64,000 bases of DNA from Vicinamibacterales bacterium (GTDB lineage: Bacteria > Acidobacteriota > Vicinamibacteria > Vicinamibacterales > UBA2999): NCBI GenBank assembly GCA_041659285.1, contig JBAZYO010000010.1:124001-188000 (forward strand), in the 5' to 3' direction. How positions within the stretch are numbered: the first letter of the stretch is position 1; each line of letters opens with the position of its first letter. The notes under the pieces are model-generated. The model had not been told where the DNA came from. It was given only the letters and a program-made list of their open reading frames with translations, and searched no databases. Shown piece by piece: positions 49,901-57,504 of this stretch. The position numbers and the translations under genes are program-made.

Positions 49901-51481
49901 CGTTACACCACATTCGCCCTGAGCTTCGCTCTAGCAGCGCTGTCGATCGCGACGCCGACGGCGCAGGAGAAAGTCGACCGCGACATCCAGTGGAAGATCC
50001 GCCGTGAAGCCACGGACAACTCCCAGATTCTGCGCACGCTCCACTTCCTCACCGACGTCTACGGCCCGCGCCTGACCGGGTCGCCGAACCTGAAGGCCGC
50101 ACAGGACTGGGTCGTCAAGGAGACCACGACCTGGGGCCTCAAGAATGCGCACCTCGAACCCTGGGATTTCGGTCATCCCGGCTGGTCAAACGAACGCCTG
50201 TCGGTCCACGTGACGGCGCCCGTCAAGGACTCGCTCATCGCCGAGGCGCTGGCGTGGACGCCGGGCACGAATGGGACGGTGACCGCGCCGGCGGTGCAGA
50301 TCATCGTGCCCGCGCAGCCCACCAAGGAGGTGTTGGCGAAGTTCTTCGCCGATCACCGCGACCGCGTGAAGGGCAAGGTGGTGATGGTGGGAGCGCCCGC
50401 CGTTGTGCGGGTGACCATCCTTCCGCCGCAGAAGCGGCGCGAAGACAACGAGGTGCGCGCCCAATACGACCCGGCCAACCCCGCCCCCGGTGGCGGATTT
50501 CCCGGTGGCCCGCCGGCGCGGCCGGACCCGAACGTCGTGCCCGCCAACCAGGTGGCCGAGCAGCTCGATCAGTTCCTGGTGTCGGCCGGCGCGGCCGCCC
50601 GCGTCAACGACGCCGGCCGGGAGCACGGACAGATCCGCGCGTTCAACAACCGCACCTTTGACATCGCCAAGGCGGTGCCGACGGTGGTGATGCGCAACGA
50701 AGACTACGGCCGCCTCTCGCGCCTGCTGGCCGATGGCCTCGTCGTCGAGCTCGAGCTGACCATCGTCAACCACACGTCACCGGAGGGCGCCACCGCCTAC
50801 AACGTGGTGGCCGAGATCCCCGGCACCGACAAGGCGCAGGAGGTGGTGATGCTGGGCGGCCACGTTGACTCGTGGCACTCCGCCACCGGCGCCACCGACA
50901 ACGCCATTGGTTGCGCCACCATGATGGAGGCCATCCGCATCCTGCAGGCGATCGGCGTCAAGCCGCGACGAACGATTCGGCTCGCGCTGTGGAGCGGCGA
51001 GGAACAGGGCCTGCTCGGCTCGCAGGCATATGTGAAGCAGCACTTCGGCATGATCGAAGACGCCAAGCCGGAGCACGCCAACTTCGCCGGCTACTTCAAC
51101 ATCGACTCCGGCACCGGCCGCGCCCGCGGCATGTCGGTGTTCGGGCCGGCCGACGCCGCCGCCATCCTCCGCGACGCCACCAGGCCGTTCGAAGACAACG
51201 GCTTCTTCGGCGTCAGCGCCACCCAGAGCCGCCGCCGCGGCGGCACGGATTCAACGTCGTTCAACGAGGCCGGCCTGCCGGGGATTGGCATCCAGCAGGA
51301 TCCGATCGAATACAACTCGCACACCTGGCACACCAACCTCGACACCTTCGAGCGTGTCATCGAAGACGATGCGAAGCAGTCGGCGATGGTGATTGCGGCG
51401 GCGGTCTACCACCTGGCGATGCGGGACGAGAAGCTGCCGCGGCTCCCGAAAGACAAGATGCCGCCTCTGCCAACGCCGTAA
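49898..51481 (+). CDS. Secreted M28-family zinc aminopeptidase
   Basis: 527 residues from the ATG at 49898. Signal peptide (TTFALSFALAALSIATPTA). A PA-domain-like insert (about 130-260) precedes the M28 catalytic core: GGHVDSWHSATGATDNAIGCATMMEA (His, Asp), ALWSGEEQGLLGSQAYVK (catalytic Glu pair), YFNIDSGTGRARGM (Asp) and HTWHTNLDTFE (His). This is a co-catalytic di-zinc aminopeptidase/carboxypeptidase of the periplasm. Convergent with a downstream hypothetical secreted-protein gene. Confidence 0.9.
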   Translation: MRYTTFALSFALAALSIATPTAQEKVDRDIQWKIRREATDNSQILRTLHFLTDVYGPRLTGSPNLKAAQDWVVKETTTWGLKNAHLEPWDFGHPGWSNERLSVHVTAPVKDSLIAEALAWTPGTNGTVTAPAVQIIVPAQPTKEVLAKFFADHRDRVKGKVVMVGAPAVVRVTILPPQKRREDNEVRAQYDPANPAPGGGFPGGPPARPDPNVVPANQVAEQLDQFLVSAGAAARVNDAGREHGQIRAFNNRTFDIAKAVPTVVMRNEDYGRLSRLLADGLVVELELTIVNHTSPEGATAYNVVAEIPGTDKAQEVVMLGGHVDSWHSATGATDNAIGCATMMEAIRILQAIGVKPRRTIRLALWSGEEQGLLGSQAYVKQHFGMIEDAKPEHANFAGYFNIDSGTGRARGMSVFGPADAAAILRDATRPFEDNGFFGVSATQSRRRGGTDSTSFNEAGLPGIGIQQDPIEYNSHTWHTNLDTFERVIEDDAKQSAMVIAAAVYHLAMRDEKLPRLPKDKMPPLPTP

Positions 51482-51489
51482 CGAATCCG

Positions 51490-51572
51490 GATTTGGTGAT
51501 CTCGTGATGTGGAGATTTGGTGATTTGCTGGTCGCCAAATCGCCACGTCACGAGTTCGCAAGATCACCAGAT
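51490..51572. repeat. GATTTGGTGAT-type inverted repeat between convergent genes
   Basis: GATTTGGTGATCTCGTGATG (51490-51509, then TGG) is mirrored imperfectly by 51543-51572 (CCACGTCACGAGTTCGCAAG then ATCACCAGAT), and GATTTGGTGATTTG is repeated once inside. It occupies the gap between the M28 stop and the stop of the next minus-strand gene. Confidence 0.65.
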
Positions 51573-51574
51573 CA

Positions 51575-52495
51575 TCATTCGCTTGGCGTCTTCAAGAAGC
51601 GCCTGACGTTCGCGTAGGTGGCGGTGGCGAGGATCTCGTCGAGCCCCAGCGCCGCCTTGTAGTACTCGTCCATCTGTGACGGCACCCAGAAATCCAGCGC
51701 CTCGTCTTTCTTGAAGGTGACGGTGATCGCGCAGCGCACCGCCGGATCGGCGGCGTTGAGCTCCGTCTTCACCACCGTGCCGGTGAACGGATCGATCCAG
51801 AGACGCCCGGTCAGCGCCAGGTCGCGTCCGCGCGTGGTCTTGATCAGCGTCGGCCGCGCCGCTTCGCGGTAGGCGGCCCGCCGCAGCACGCGGCCGGCGA
51901 TGGTCTCTTCCCCTTCATCCGTGAACTCGAAGCGCTCGTTCACCCGCGGGTGAAGGAACATCAACGCGAGCGTCGGGATGTTGATGGTGCGCGCGACGTT
52001 GCCGACGTAGTGGCGTGCGGTTGCTTCAGTGTACTTGGCGCCGATCTCGAAGCGATCCTTGTCGTTGGTCTGGAACAGCTTCAACAGCCGGTCGTCGCGC
52101 TCGCGCACCTTGGCGCCCTTCACTTCGAACACGTCGCGGAACGACATCCAGCCTTCGCCGTCGCCGCCCAACTGCACCAGCATGAAGTCGGAGCGGAGCA
52201 CGAGGCGGTTCATCGCGCCGCCGGCCCGCATGCCGCCACCCGGGTTGCGCTGGTTCAGGTTGTCGCCGGGGTTGGTGGGCCGCTGCAGCTCCTGGACGTA
52301 GGTTTCTTCCGCCACCAGCAGCGAGAACTTCTGCTCGTAGGCCATCACGTAGCGCATGGCGCTGCCGATGATGGTCGTGAATCCGGATCCCGGCGTGTTG
52401 CCGACCTGCGCGCCCACCGTGACCGACAGGCCGAGCGCGATAACGACAATGTGGAGTCCGGCTTTAGCCGGACTGGCTGTGACTCGGCTTCGCAT
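51575..52495 (-). CDS. Secreted hypothetical protein
   Basis: 306 residues, family not recognised. The hydrophobic N-terminal stretch IVVIALGLSVTVGAQ follows SPAKAGLH, which is encoded by palindromic repeat copy 2; cleavage after VGA is likely. The mature protein looks alpha/beta: MRYVMAYEQKFSLLVAEETYVQEL, a central GGDGEGWMSFRDVFEVKGAKVRERDDRLLKLF, NIPTLALMFLHPRVNERFEF, AGRVLRRAAYRE and WVPSQMDEYYKA. No enzyme motif is visible. The type is common in Acidobacteria genomes, where its role is unknown. Confidence 0.6.
   Translation of the reverse strand: MRSRVTASPAKAGLHIVVIALGLSVTVGAQVGNTPGSGFTTIIGSAMRYVMAYEQKFSLLVAEETYVQELQRPTNPGDNLNQRNPGGGMRAGGAMNRLVLRSDFMLVQLGGDGEGWMSFRDVFEVKGAKVRERDDRLLKLFQTNDKDRFEIGAKYTEATARHYVGNVARTINIPTLALMFLHPRVNERFEFTDEGEETIAGRVLRRAAYREAARPTLIKTTRGRDLALTGRLWIDPFTGTVVKTELNAADPAVRCAITVTFKKDEALDFWVPSQMDEYYKAALGLDEILATATYANVRRFLKTPSE
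52448..52474 (-). repeat. Palindromic dispersed repeat, copy 2 (inside a signal-peptide region)
   Basis: On the minus strand GTCCGGCTAAAGCCGGAC, then T and CCACATT. The translation here is SPAKAGLH, directly upstream of the hydrophobic core of the secreted protein's leader. Confidence 0.8.
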
Positions 52496-52539
52496 GGCTG
52501 GCTCCGCCGGCCCATCCTACCGTAAGCTTGAGGATTCCC

Positions 52540-53892
52540 GTGCGCGCGTCCCTCCGCTCCGAACTGGTCCCCATGCTCCGCCTCGCCGTCCCCGTGGTGA
52601 TGGCCGAACTCGGCTGGATGGCGATGGGCGTGGTGGACACGCTGATGGTGGGGCGCCTCGGCCCCGAGGCGATCAGCGCCGTGGGCGTGGGCGCCGCCCT
52701 GCACATCGCCGTCGCTATCTTCGGCATGGGCGTGCTGCTCGGCCTCGACACGCTGGTGTCGCAGGCGTTCGGCGCCGGCGACATCCGCGACTGCCACCGC
52801 TGGCTGTTCGACGGCCTGGCGCTGGCGGCGCTGATGACCCTGCCGATCATGGCGGTGTGCCTGCTGCTGGCGTTCTCGATCCCGTCGCTCGGCTTCCACG
52901 CCGCGGTGGTGCCGCAGCTGCAGCCCTATTTCTTCGTCCTGATCTGGAGCACGCCGTTCCTGCTGGCCTACGCCGCCTGCCGGCGCTACCTGCAGGGCCT
53001 GCACCGCGTCACGCCGGTGATGTTCGCCTTGATTTCGGCGAACGTCCTCAACGCCGCCATGAACTGGTTGCTCGTGTACGGACACCTGGGCTTCCCGAGG
53101 CTTGGCGTGCCGGGCTCGGCGTGGGCCACGCTGATCGCGCGCATCTACATGCTGGCCGCTCTGGCGGCCGCGATCTGGTGGACCGACAGGCGTTCCGGCC
53201 GCGAGAGCATTTGGCGGATTCCGCGAGTTGTCGATCCGGCGCGGCTTCGCCGCCTGCTGACCCTTGGCCTGCCGGCGGCCTCGCAGACGCTGGCCGAGGT
53301 CGGCGTGTTCGCCCTGGCGACGGCGCTGGCCGGCACGCTGGATCCCATCTCCGGCGCGTCACACCAGATTGCGCTCAACCTGGCGGGCATCGCCTTCATG
53401 ATCCCGTTGGGCGTGGGCTCGGCCGGCGCGGTTCGCGTCGGTCACGCCGTGGGCGCGGGAGATCCCGTTCGCGCCGCCGCCGCGGGGTGGACCGCCATCC
53501 TGCTCGGCGTGGGGTTCATGCTGACCTCCGGCGCCCTGTTCGTGGCGATGCCGCGGACGCTGATCGGCTGGTTCAGTGCGGACCCCGCCGTGCTCACCGT
53601 GGGCACGTCATTGCTCTACCTCGCTGCGATTTTTCAGCTGTTCGACGGCATTCAGGGCGTGATCACCGGCACGCTGCGAGGCATCGGCGACACGCGCACA
53701 CCCATGTTCGTCAACCTGGCGGCGCACTGGTTGCTGGGGTTGCCCGTGAGCTACACGCTCTGCTTCGTGATCGGCTGGGGGGTGTGGGGCCTGTGGGTGG
53801 GCCTGTCGCTGGGGCTGATCGTCACCGGCACCATCCTCCTCTGGGTCTGGGCGCGGAAGATCCATGACTATCGAGTCGCCCATGGTCTCTGA
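52540..53892 (+). CDS. MATE-family multidrug/Na+ antiporter
   Basis: 450 residues from the GTG at 52540, preceded by GAGG at 7 nt; a TTG 12 nt upstream also opens the frame. Twelve TM helices in two six-helix halves (AVPVVMAELGWMAMGVVDTLMVGRLGPEAISAVGVGAAL; LGLPAASQTLAEVGVFALATALAGTLDPISGASHQIALNLAGI) identify MatE proteins, which export organic cations using Na+ or H+. No regulator is adjacent. Divergent from the secreted hypothetical gene. Confidence 0.9.
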   Translation: MRASLRSELVPMLRLAVPVVMAELGWMAMGVVDTLMVGRLGPEAISAVGVGAALHIAVAIFGMGVLLGLDTLVSQAFGAGDIRDCHRWLFDGLALAALMTLPIMAVCLLLAFSIPSLGFHAAVVPQLQPYFFVLIWSTPFLLAYAACRRYLQGLHRVTPVMFALISANVLNAAMNWLLVYGHLGFPRLGVPGSAWATLIARIYMLAALAAAIWWTDRRSGRESIWRIPRVVDPARLRRLLTLGLPAASQTLAEVGVFALATALAGTLDPISGASHQIALNLAGIAFMIPLGVGSAGAVRVGHAVGAGDPVRAAAAGWTAILLGVGFMLTSGALFVAMPRTLIGWFSADPAVLTVGTSLLYLAAIFQLFDGIQGVITGTLRGIGDTRTPMFVNLAAHWLLGLPVSYTLCFVIGWGVWGLWVGLSLGLIVTGTILLWVWARKIHDYRVAHGL

Positions 53893-53925
53893 CCCGCACC
53901 GCAGTCGTGCCATGATGGGGGGTCG

Positions 53926-54816
53926 ATGACGCTCGACGTCCTGGAATCGGAGAGCATCGAGATCCTGCGTGAAGCCGTGGCCGGCGCCGAGCGACCGGTC
54001 CTGCTGTATTCCATCGGCAAGGACTCGTCGGTGCTGCTGCACCTCGCCCGCAAGGCGTTCCATCCCTCGCCACCGCCGTTTCCCTTGCTGCATGTCGACA
54101 CCACGTGGAAATTCCGGGACATGTACGCGCACCGCGAACGCGTGATGCGCGAGTCCGGCATGCGCCTCCTCGTGCACCGCAATGAGGCCGGCCTGGCCGC
54201 CGGGGTGAATCCCTTTTCGCACGGCTCGGGTCCCTACACGGACGTGATGAAGACCGAGGCCCTCAGGCAGGCGCTCGATACCCACCGCTTCGACGTCATC
54301 TTTGGCGGCGCCCGCCGCGACGAGGAGGCCTCGCGCGCCAAGGAGCGCATTTGCTCGTTCCGGGCGGCGGGCCACCGGTGGGATCCGAAGGCGCAGCGCC
54401 CGGAGCTCTGGGCCATCTACAACATGCGCATCCGCCCCGGTGAGTCGATGCGCGTGTTCCCGCTGTCGAACTGGACCGAGATCGACGTCTGGCGCTACCT
54501 CGAACGCGAGGCCATTCCGGTGGTCCCCCTCTACTTCGCCGCCGAGCGGCCGGTCGTGCATCGCGGCGGGACCCTCGTGATGGTGGACGACGAGCGGTTT
54601 CCGCTCGCACCCGGCGAGCAGCCCGAACGCCGATGGGTGCGGTTCCGAACGCTGGGGTGCTACCCGTTGAGCGGCGCCGTCGAGAGCCGCGCCACCACGA
54701 TCGCGGCGATCATCGCCGAGACGGTGGCCGCGGCATCCTCCGAGCGACAGGGCCGGCTGATCGACAGCGACCAACCGTCATCCATGGAGAAGAAGAAACG
54801 GGAGGGATACTTCTGA
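53926..54816 (+). CDS. cysD: Sulfate adenylyltransferase subunit 2 (CysD)
   Basis: 296 residues. PP-loop ATP-pyrophosphatase motif SIGKDSSVLLHLARKAF, PFPLLHVDTTWKF, FGGARRDEEASRAKERICSFR and WNTEIDVWRYL-type ending (NWTEIDVWRYLEREAIPVVPLYFA) identify CysD. With CysN it makes adenosine 5'-phosphosulfate from ATP and sulfate, the first step of sulfate assimilation. The stop overlaps the cysNC start region (CTGA). Typical length. Confidence 0.97.
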   Translation: MTLDVLESESIEILREAVAGAERPVLLYSIGKDSSVLLHLARKAFHPSPPPFPLLHVDTTWKFRDMYAHRERVMRESGMRLLVHRNEAGLAAGVNPFSHGSGPYTDVMKTEALRQALDTHRFDVIFGGARRDEEASRAKERICSFRAAGHRWDPKAQRPELWAIYNMRIRPGESMRVFPLSNWTEIDVWRYLEREAIPVVPLYFAAERPVVHRGGTLVMVDDERFPLAPGEQPERRWVRFRTLGCYPLSGAVESRATTIAAIIAETVAAASSERQGRLIDSDQPSSMEKKKREGYF

Positions 54817-56639
54817 GCCTCCCCCTGCTCCGGCTGATCACGTGCGGCAGCGTCGATGACGGCAAGTCGACCCTGATCGGCCGGCTGCTGCACGAGTCGC
54901 GCGCGGTCTTCGACGACCAGACGCGGGCGCTCGAAGCCGATTCGCGCAAGTTCGGCACGCAGGGCAGCCGCGTCGACTTCGCGCTGCTGGTGGATGGACT
55001 GCAGGCCGAGCGAGAGCAAGGCATCACCATCGACGTCGCCTACCGCTTCTTTTCCACCCCCGCCCGGCGGTTCATCGTCGCCGACACGCCGGGCCACGAG
55101 CAGTACACGCGGAACATGGCCACCGGCGCCTCCACCGCCGACCTGGCGGTGATCCTGGTCGATGCGCGCAAAGGCGTGCTCACCCAGACCCGGCGCCACA
55201 CCCGCATCGTCGCGCTCATGGGCATCCGGCACGTCCTGCTCGCGGTCAACAAGATGGACCTGGTGGACTATTCGCGGGAGGTCTTCGAAGCTGTCGTCGA
55301 CGCCTACGCGCCGTTCGCGGCCGCGTGCGGCATCACCAGCGTCAGGCCAATCCCAATCTCCGCGCTCGAGGGCGATCACCTCGTCGCGCCGAGCGCGCGC
55401 ATGCCCTGGTACGACGGGCCTACAGTGATCTCGTATCTCGAAACCATCGAGGTGACCGGTCCGCCTTCGTCCGGGCCGTTCCGGATGCCAGTGCAGTGGA
55501 TCAATCGTCCCGGCCCCGATTTTCGTGGCGCGGCCGGACGGGTCTGCGCGGGAGCCGTGCATCCGGGCGACCGCGTGCGCGTGCTGCCCTCCGGCGTGGA
55601 AACCCGCGTCAAGGGCATCGTGACGTGCGGTGGCGAGCGGGCCCGGGCCGAAGCAGGCGACTCCGTCACGCTGACGCTGATCGACGAGGTGGACGTCAGC
55701 CGTGGCGACGTGATCGCGGCCGCCACGGCGGCGCCCGCGGTGGCCGATCAGTTCGAGGCCCGGCTGTTGTGGATGGGATCTCACGACCTCATTCCAGGCC
55801 GTTCGTACCTGCTCAAGGCGTACTCAAAGGAAATGCGCGCGACCGTGACCGCCATCAAGCATCGCATCGACGTCGGCAGCGATGCCCACCTGGCGGCGAA
55901 GACGCTGGCGCTGAACGAGATCGGCGTGGTCAACCTGTCGACGGCGCAGCCCCTCGTGTTTGAACCCTATTCCGTCAATCGCACGCTGGGCGCCTTCATC
56001 CTGATCGACCCGCTCACCTTCGAAACCGTAGGCGCCGGCATGATCGAGTTCGCGCTGCGCCGCGCCGCGAACGTGCACTGGCAGGCGCTCGAGGTCACGG
56101 GGCCGGCGCGGGCGGCCTTGAAGCAGCAGCAACCGTGCTGCGTGTGGTTCACGGGCCTCTCGGGCTCCGGAAAGTCGTCGATCGCCAACCGCCTCGAGCA
56201 ACGCCTGTATGCGGCGGGCCGCCACACCTATCTGCTCGACGGCGACAACATCCGGCACGGACTCAATCGCGACCTGGGCTTCACCGAGGCGGACCGGGCC
56301 GAGAACATCCGGCGCGTCGCCGAGGTCGCCCACCTGATGGTGGATGCCGGGCTGATGGTGCTGGTCGCGTTCATCTCTCCATTCCGCGCCGAACGGCGAG
56401 CGGCGCGAGACCGGTTCGCAGACGGAGAGTTCGTGGAGGTGTTCGTCGACACCCCGATCGAGGAATGCGAACGCCGCGATCCCAAGGGCTTGTATGCGAA
56501 GGCCCGCAGCGGCGCCTTGCCGAACTTCACCGGCATCGACAGCCCATACGAGCGGCCGGAGTCGCCCGAGGTGCACCTGCTCACGGCCGGGCGCTCGCCC
56601 GAGGAGTGCGCCGAGCAGCTGTTCGCGCGGCTCCGGTGA
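54813..56639 (+). CDS. cysNC: Bifunctional CysN GTPase / APS kinase, CTG start proposed
   Basis: 608 residues from a CTG at 54813 (read as Met) that overlaps the cysD stop as CTGA, with GGGAGGGA 6 nt before. No ATG, GTG or TTG exists in frame between 54633 and the conserved N-terminus SLPLLRLITCGSVDDGKSTLIG, and the longer frame shadows cysD. CysN GTPase motifs are GSVDDGKS, DTPGHEQYTRN and NKMDLVD; an EF-Tu-like domain 2-3 follows. A C-terminal APS kinase (about 440-608) has P-loop GLSGSGKS, DGDNIRHGLN and LGFTEADRAENIRRV. The fused enzyme would yield PAPS for sulfation or assimilation. Confidence 0.92.
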   Translation: MSLPLLRLITCGSVDDGKSTLIGRLLHESRAVFDDQTRALEADSRKFGTQGSRVDFALLVDGLQAEREQGITIDVAYRFFSTPARRFIVADTPGHEQYTRNMATGASTADLAVILVDARKGVLTQTRRHTRIVALMGIRHVLLAVNKMDLVDYSREVFEAVVDAYAPFAAACGITSVRPIPISALEGDHLVAPSARMPWYDGPTVISYLETIEVTGPPSSGPFRMPVQWINRPGPDFRGAAGRVCAGAVHPGDRVRVLPSGVETRVKGIVTCGGERARAEAGDSVTLTLIDEVDVSRGDVIAAATAAPAVADQFEARLLWMGSHDLIPGRSYLLKAYSKEMRATVTAIKHRIDVGSDAHLAAKTLALNEIGVVNLSTAQPLVFEPYSVNRTLGAFILIDPLTFETVGAGMIEFALRRAANVHWQALEVTGPARAALKQQQPCCVWFTGLSGSGKSSIANRLEQRLYAAGRHTYLLDGDNIRHGLNRDLGFTEADRAENIRRVAEVAHLMVDAGLMVLVAFISPFRAERRAARDRFADGEFVEVFVDTPIEECERRDPKGLYAKARSGALPNFTGIDSPYERPESPEVHLLTAGRSPEECAEQLFARLR

Positions 56640-56641
56640 CG

Positions 56642-57424
56642 ATGGACGCGCTGCAGGTGGCGGCCGGCGCCCTCACCGGATTCGTGGTCGGGATGACCGG
56701 CGTCGGCGGCGGCGCGCTCATGACCCCCATCCTGCTGCTCGGGTTTGGCACGGCGCCCCTGGTGGCCGTGGGCACCGACCTGTGGTTTGCGGCGGTCACC
56801 AAGCTCGCAGTGTCCGGACTTCACATGCGACAGCGGCTGATCGACTGGCCGGTGGTGAGGCGCCTGTGGATGGGCAGCCTGCCGGCGTCGGCGGTCACGC
56901 TCATCTGGATGGCCGGCCGGCAGGCGAACGACGGCGGCGTGGTGTTGGTGAAACTGGCAATTGCGCTGGCGGTGTGCCTGACCGCGGCCGGCCTGCTGGC
57001 GGAAGCACCGCTCCGGGCGCTCGGCCCGCGCCGAACCGCCACCGAGCCGGCCTCTTCCGGATGGACGACCACGGCCACCGTCGCCGCGGGGGCCGTCCTC
57101 GGCTTCCTGGTGACGCTCACGTCGGTGGGCGCCGGGGCCCTTGGCGTGGTCATGCTGGTGCGCCTTTATCCGCGCCTGACCCCGCAGCGGTTGGTGGCCA
57201 CCGACATTGCCCACGCCATTCCGCTGGCGCTTTGTGCCGGCGCCGGGCACCTCGCGCTCAGCGGAATCGATCTGGCCCTGCTGCGCGACCTGTTGGCGGG
57301 TTCCATTCCGGCGGCGCTGGTTGGCACCGCGATCTCATCACGCCTGCCGCACGCCATCCTGAGGACGGCCCTCGGCGCGGTGCTGCTCGTGATTGGCCTG
57401 ACCATGCTGGGCGGCGCCATGTGA
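56642..57424 (+). CDS. TauE/SafE-family sulfite/organosulfonate exporter-like protein
   Basis: 260 residues (ATG 56642; a GTG six nt earlier is possible). Seven to eight TM helices in two repeats: LTGFVVGMTGVGGGALMTPILLLGFG with the conserved G-V-G-G-G, and a second VLGFLVTLTSVGAGALGVVMLV. It belongs to the TauE/SafE (COG0730) family of sulfonate/sulfite exporters. It follows cysNC by 2 nt, so it is part of the sulfate activation operon and may supply or remove a sulfur oxyanion. Confidence 0.85.
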   Translation: MDALQVAAGALTGFVVGMTGVGGGALMTPILLLGFGTAPLVAVGTDLWFAAVTKLAVSGLHMRQRLIDWPVVRRLWMGSLPASAVTLIWMAGRQANDGGVVLVKLAIALAVCLTAAGLLAEAPLRALGPRRTATEPASSGWTTTATVAAGAVLGFLVTLTSVGAGALGVVMLVRLYPRLTPQRLVATDIAHAIPLALCAGAGHLALSGIDLALLRDLLAGSIPAALVGTAISSRLPHAILRTALGAVLLVIGLTMLGGAM

Positions 57425-57489
57425 CCGCTTCAGCGCTCAGCGGTTTCGACCGTGAGCCGACAGGCAGACCGCCGCGGCATCGCCGCTGA

Positions 57490-57504
57490 TAACATAACGC
57501 GATG
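57490..57504 (+). promoter_or_regulatory. -10-like hexamer 6 nt before a start codon
   Basis: TAACAT (57490-57495), six bases, ATG at 57502. No Shine-Dalgarno sequence. Marks the likely promoter of the three-gene phosphatase/TPR operon. Confidence 0.35.
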
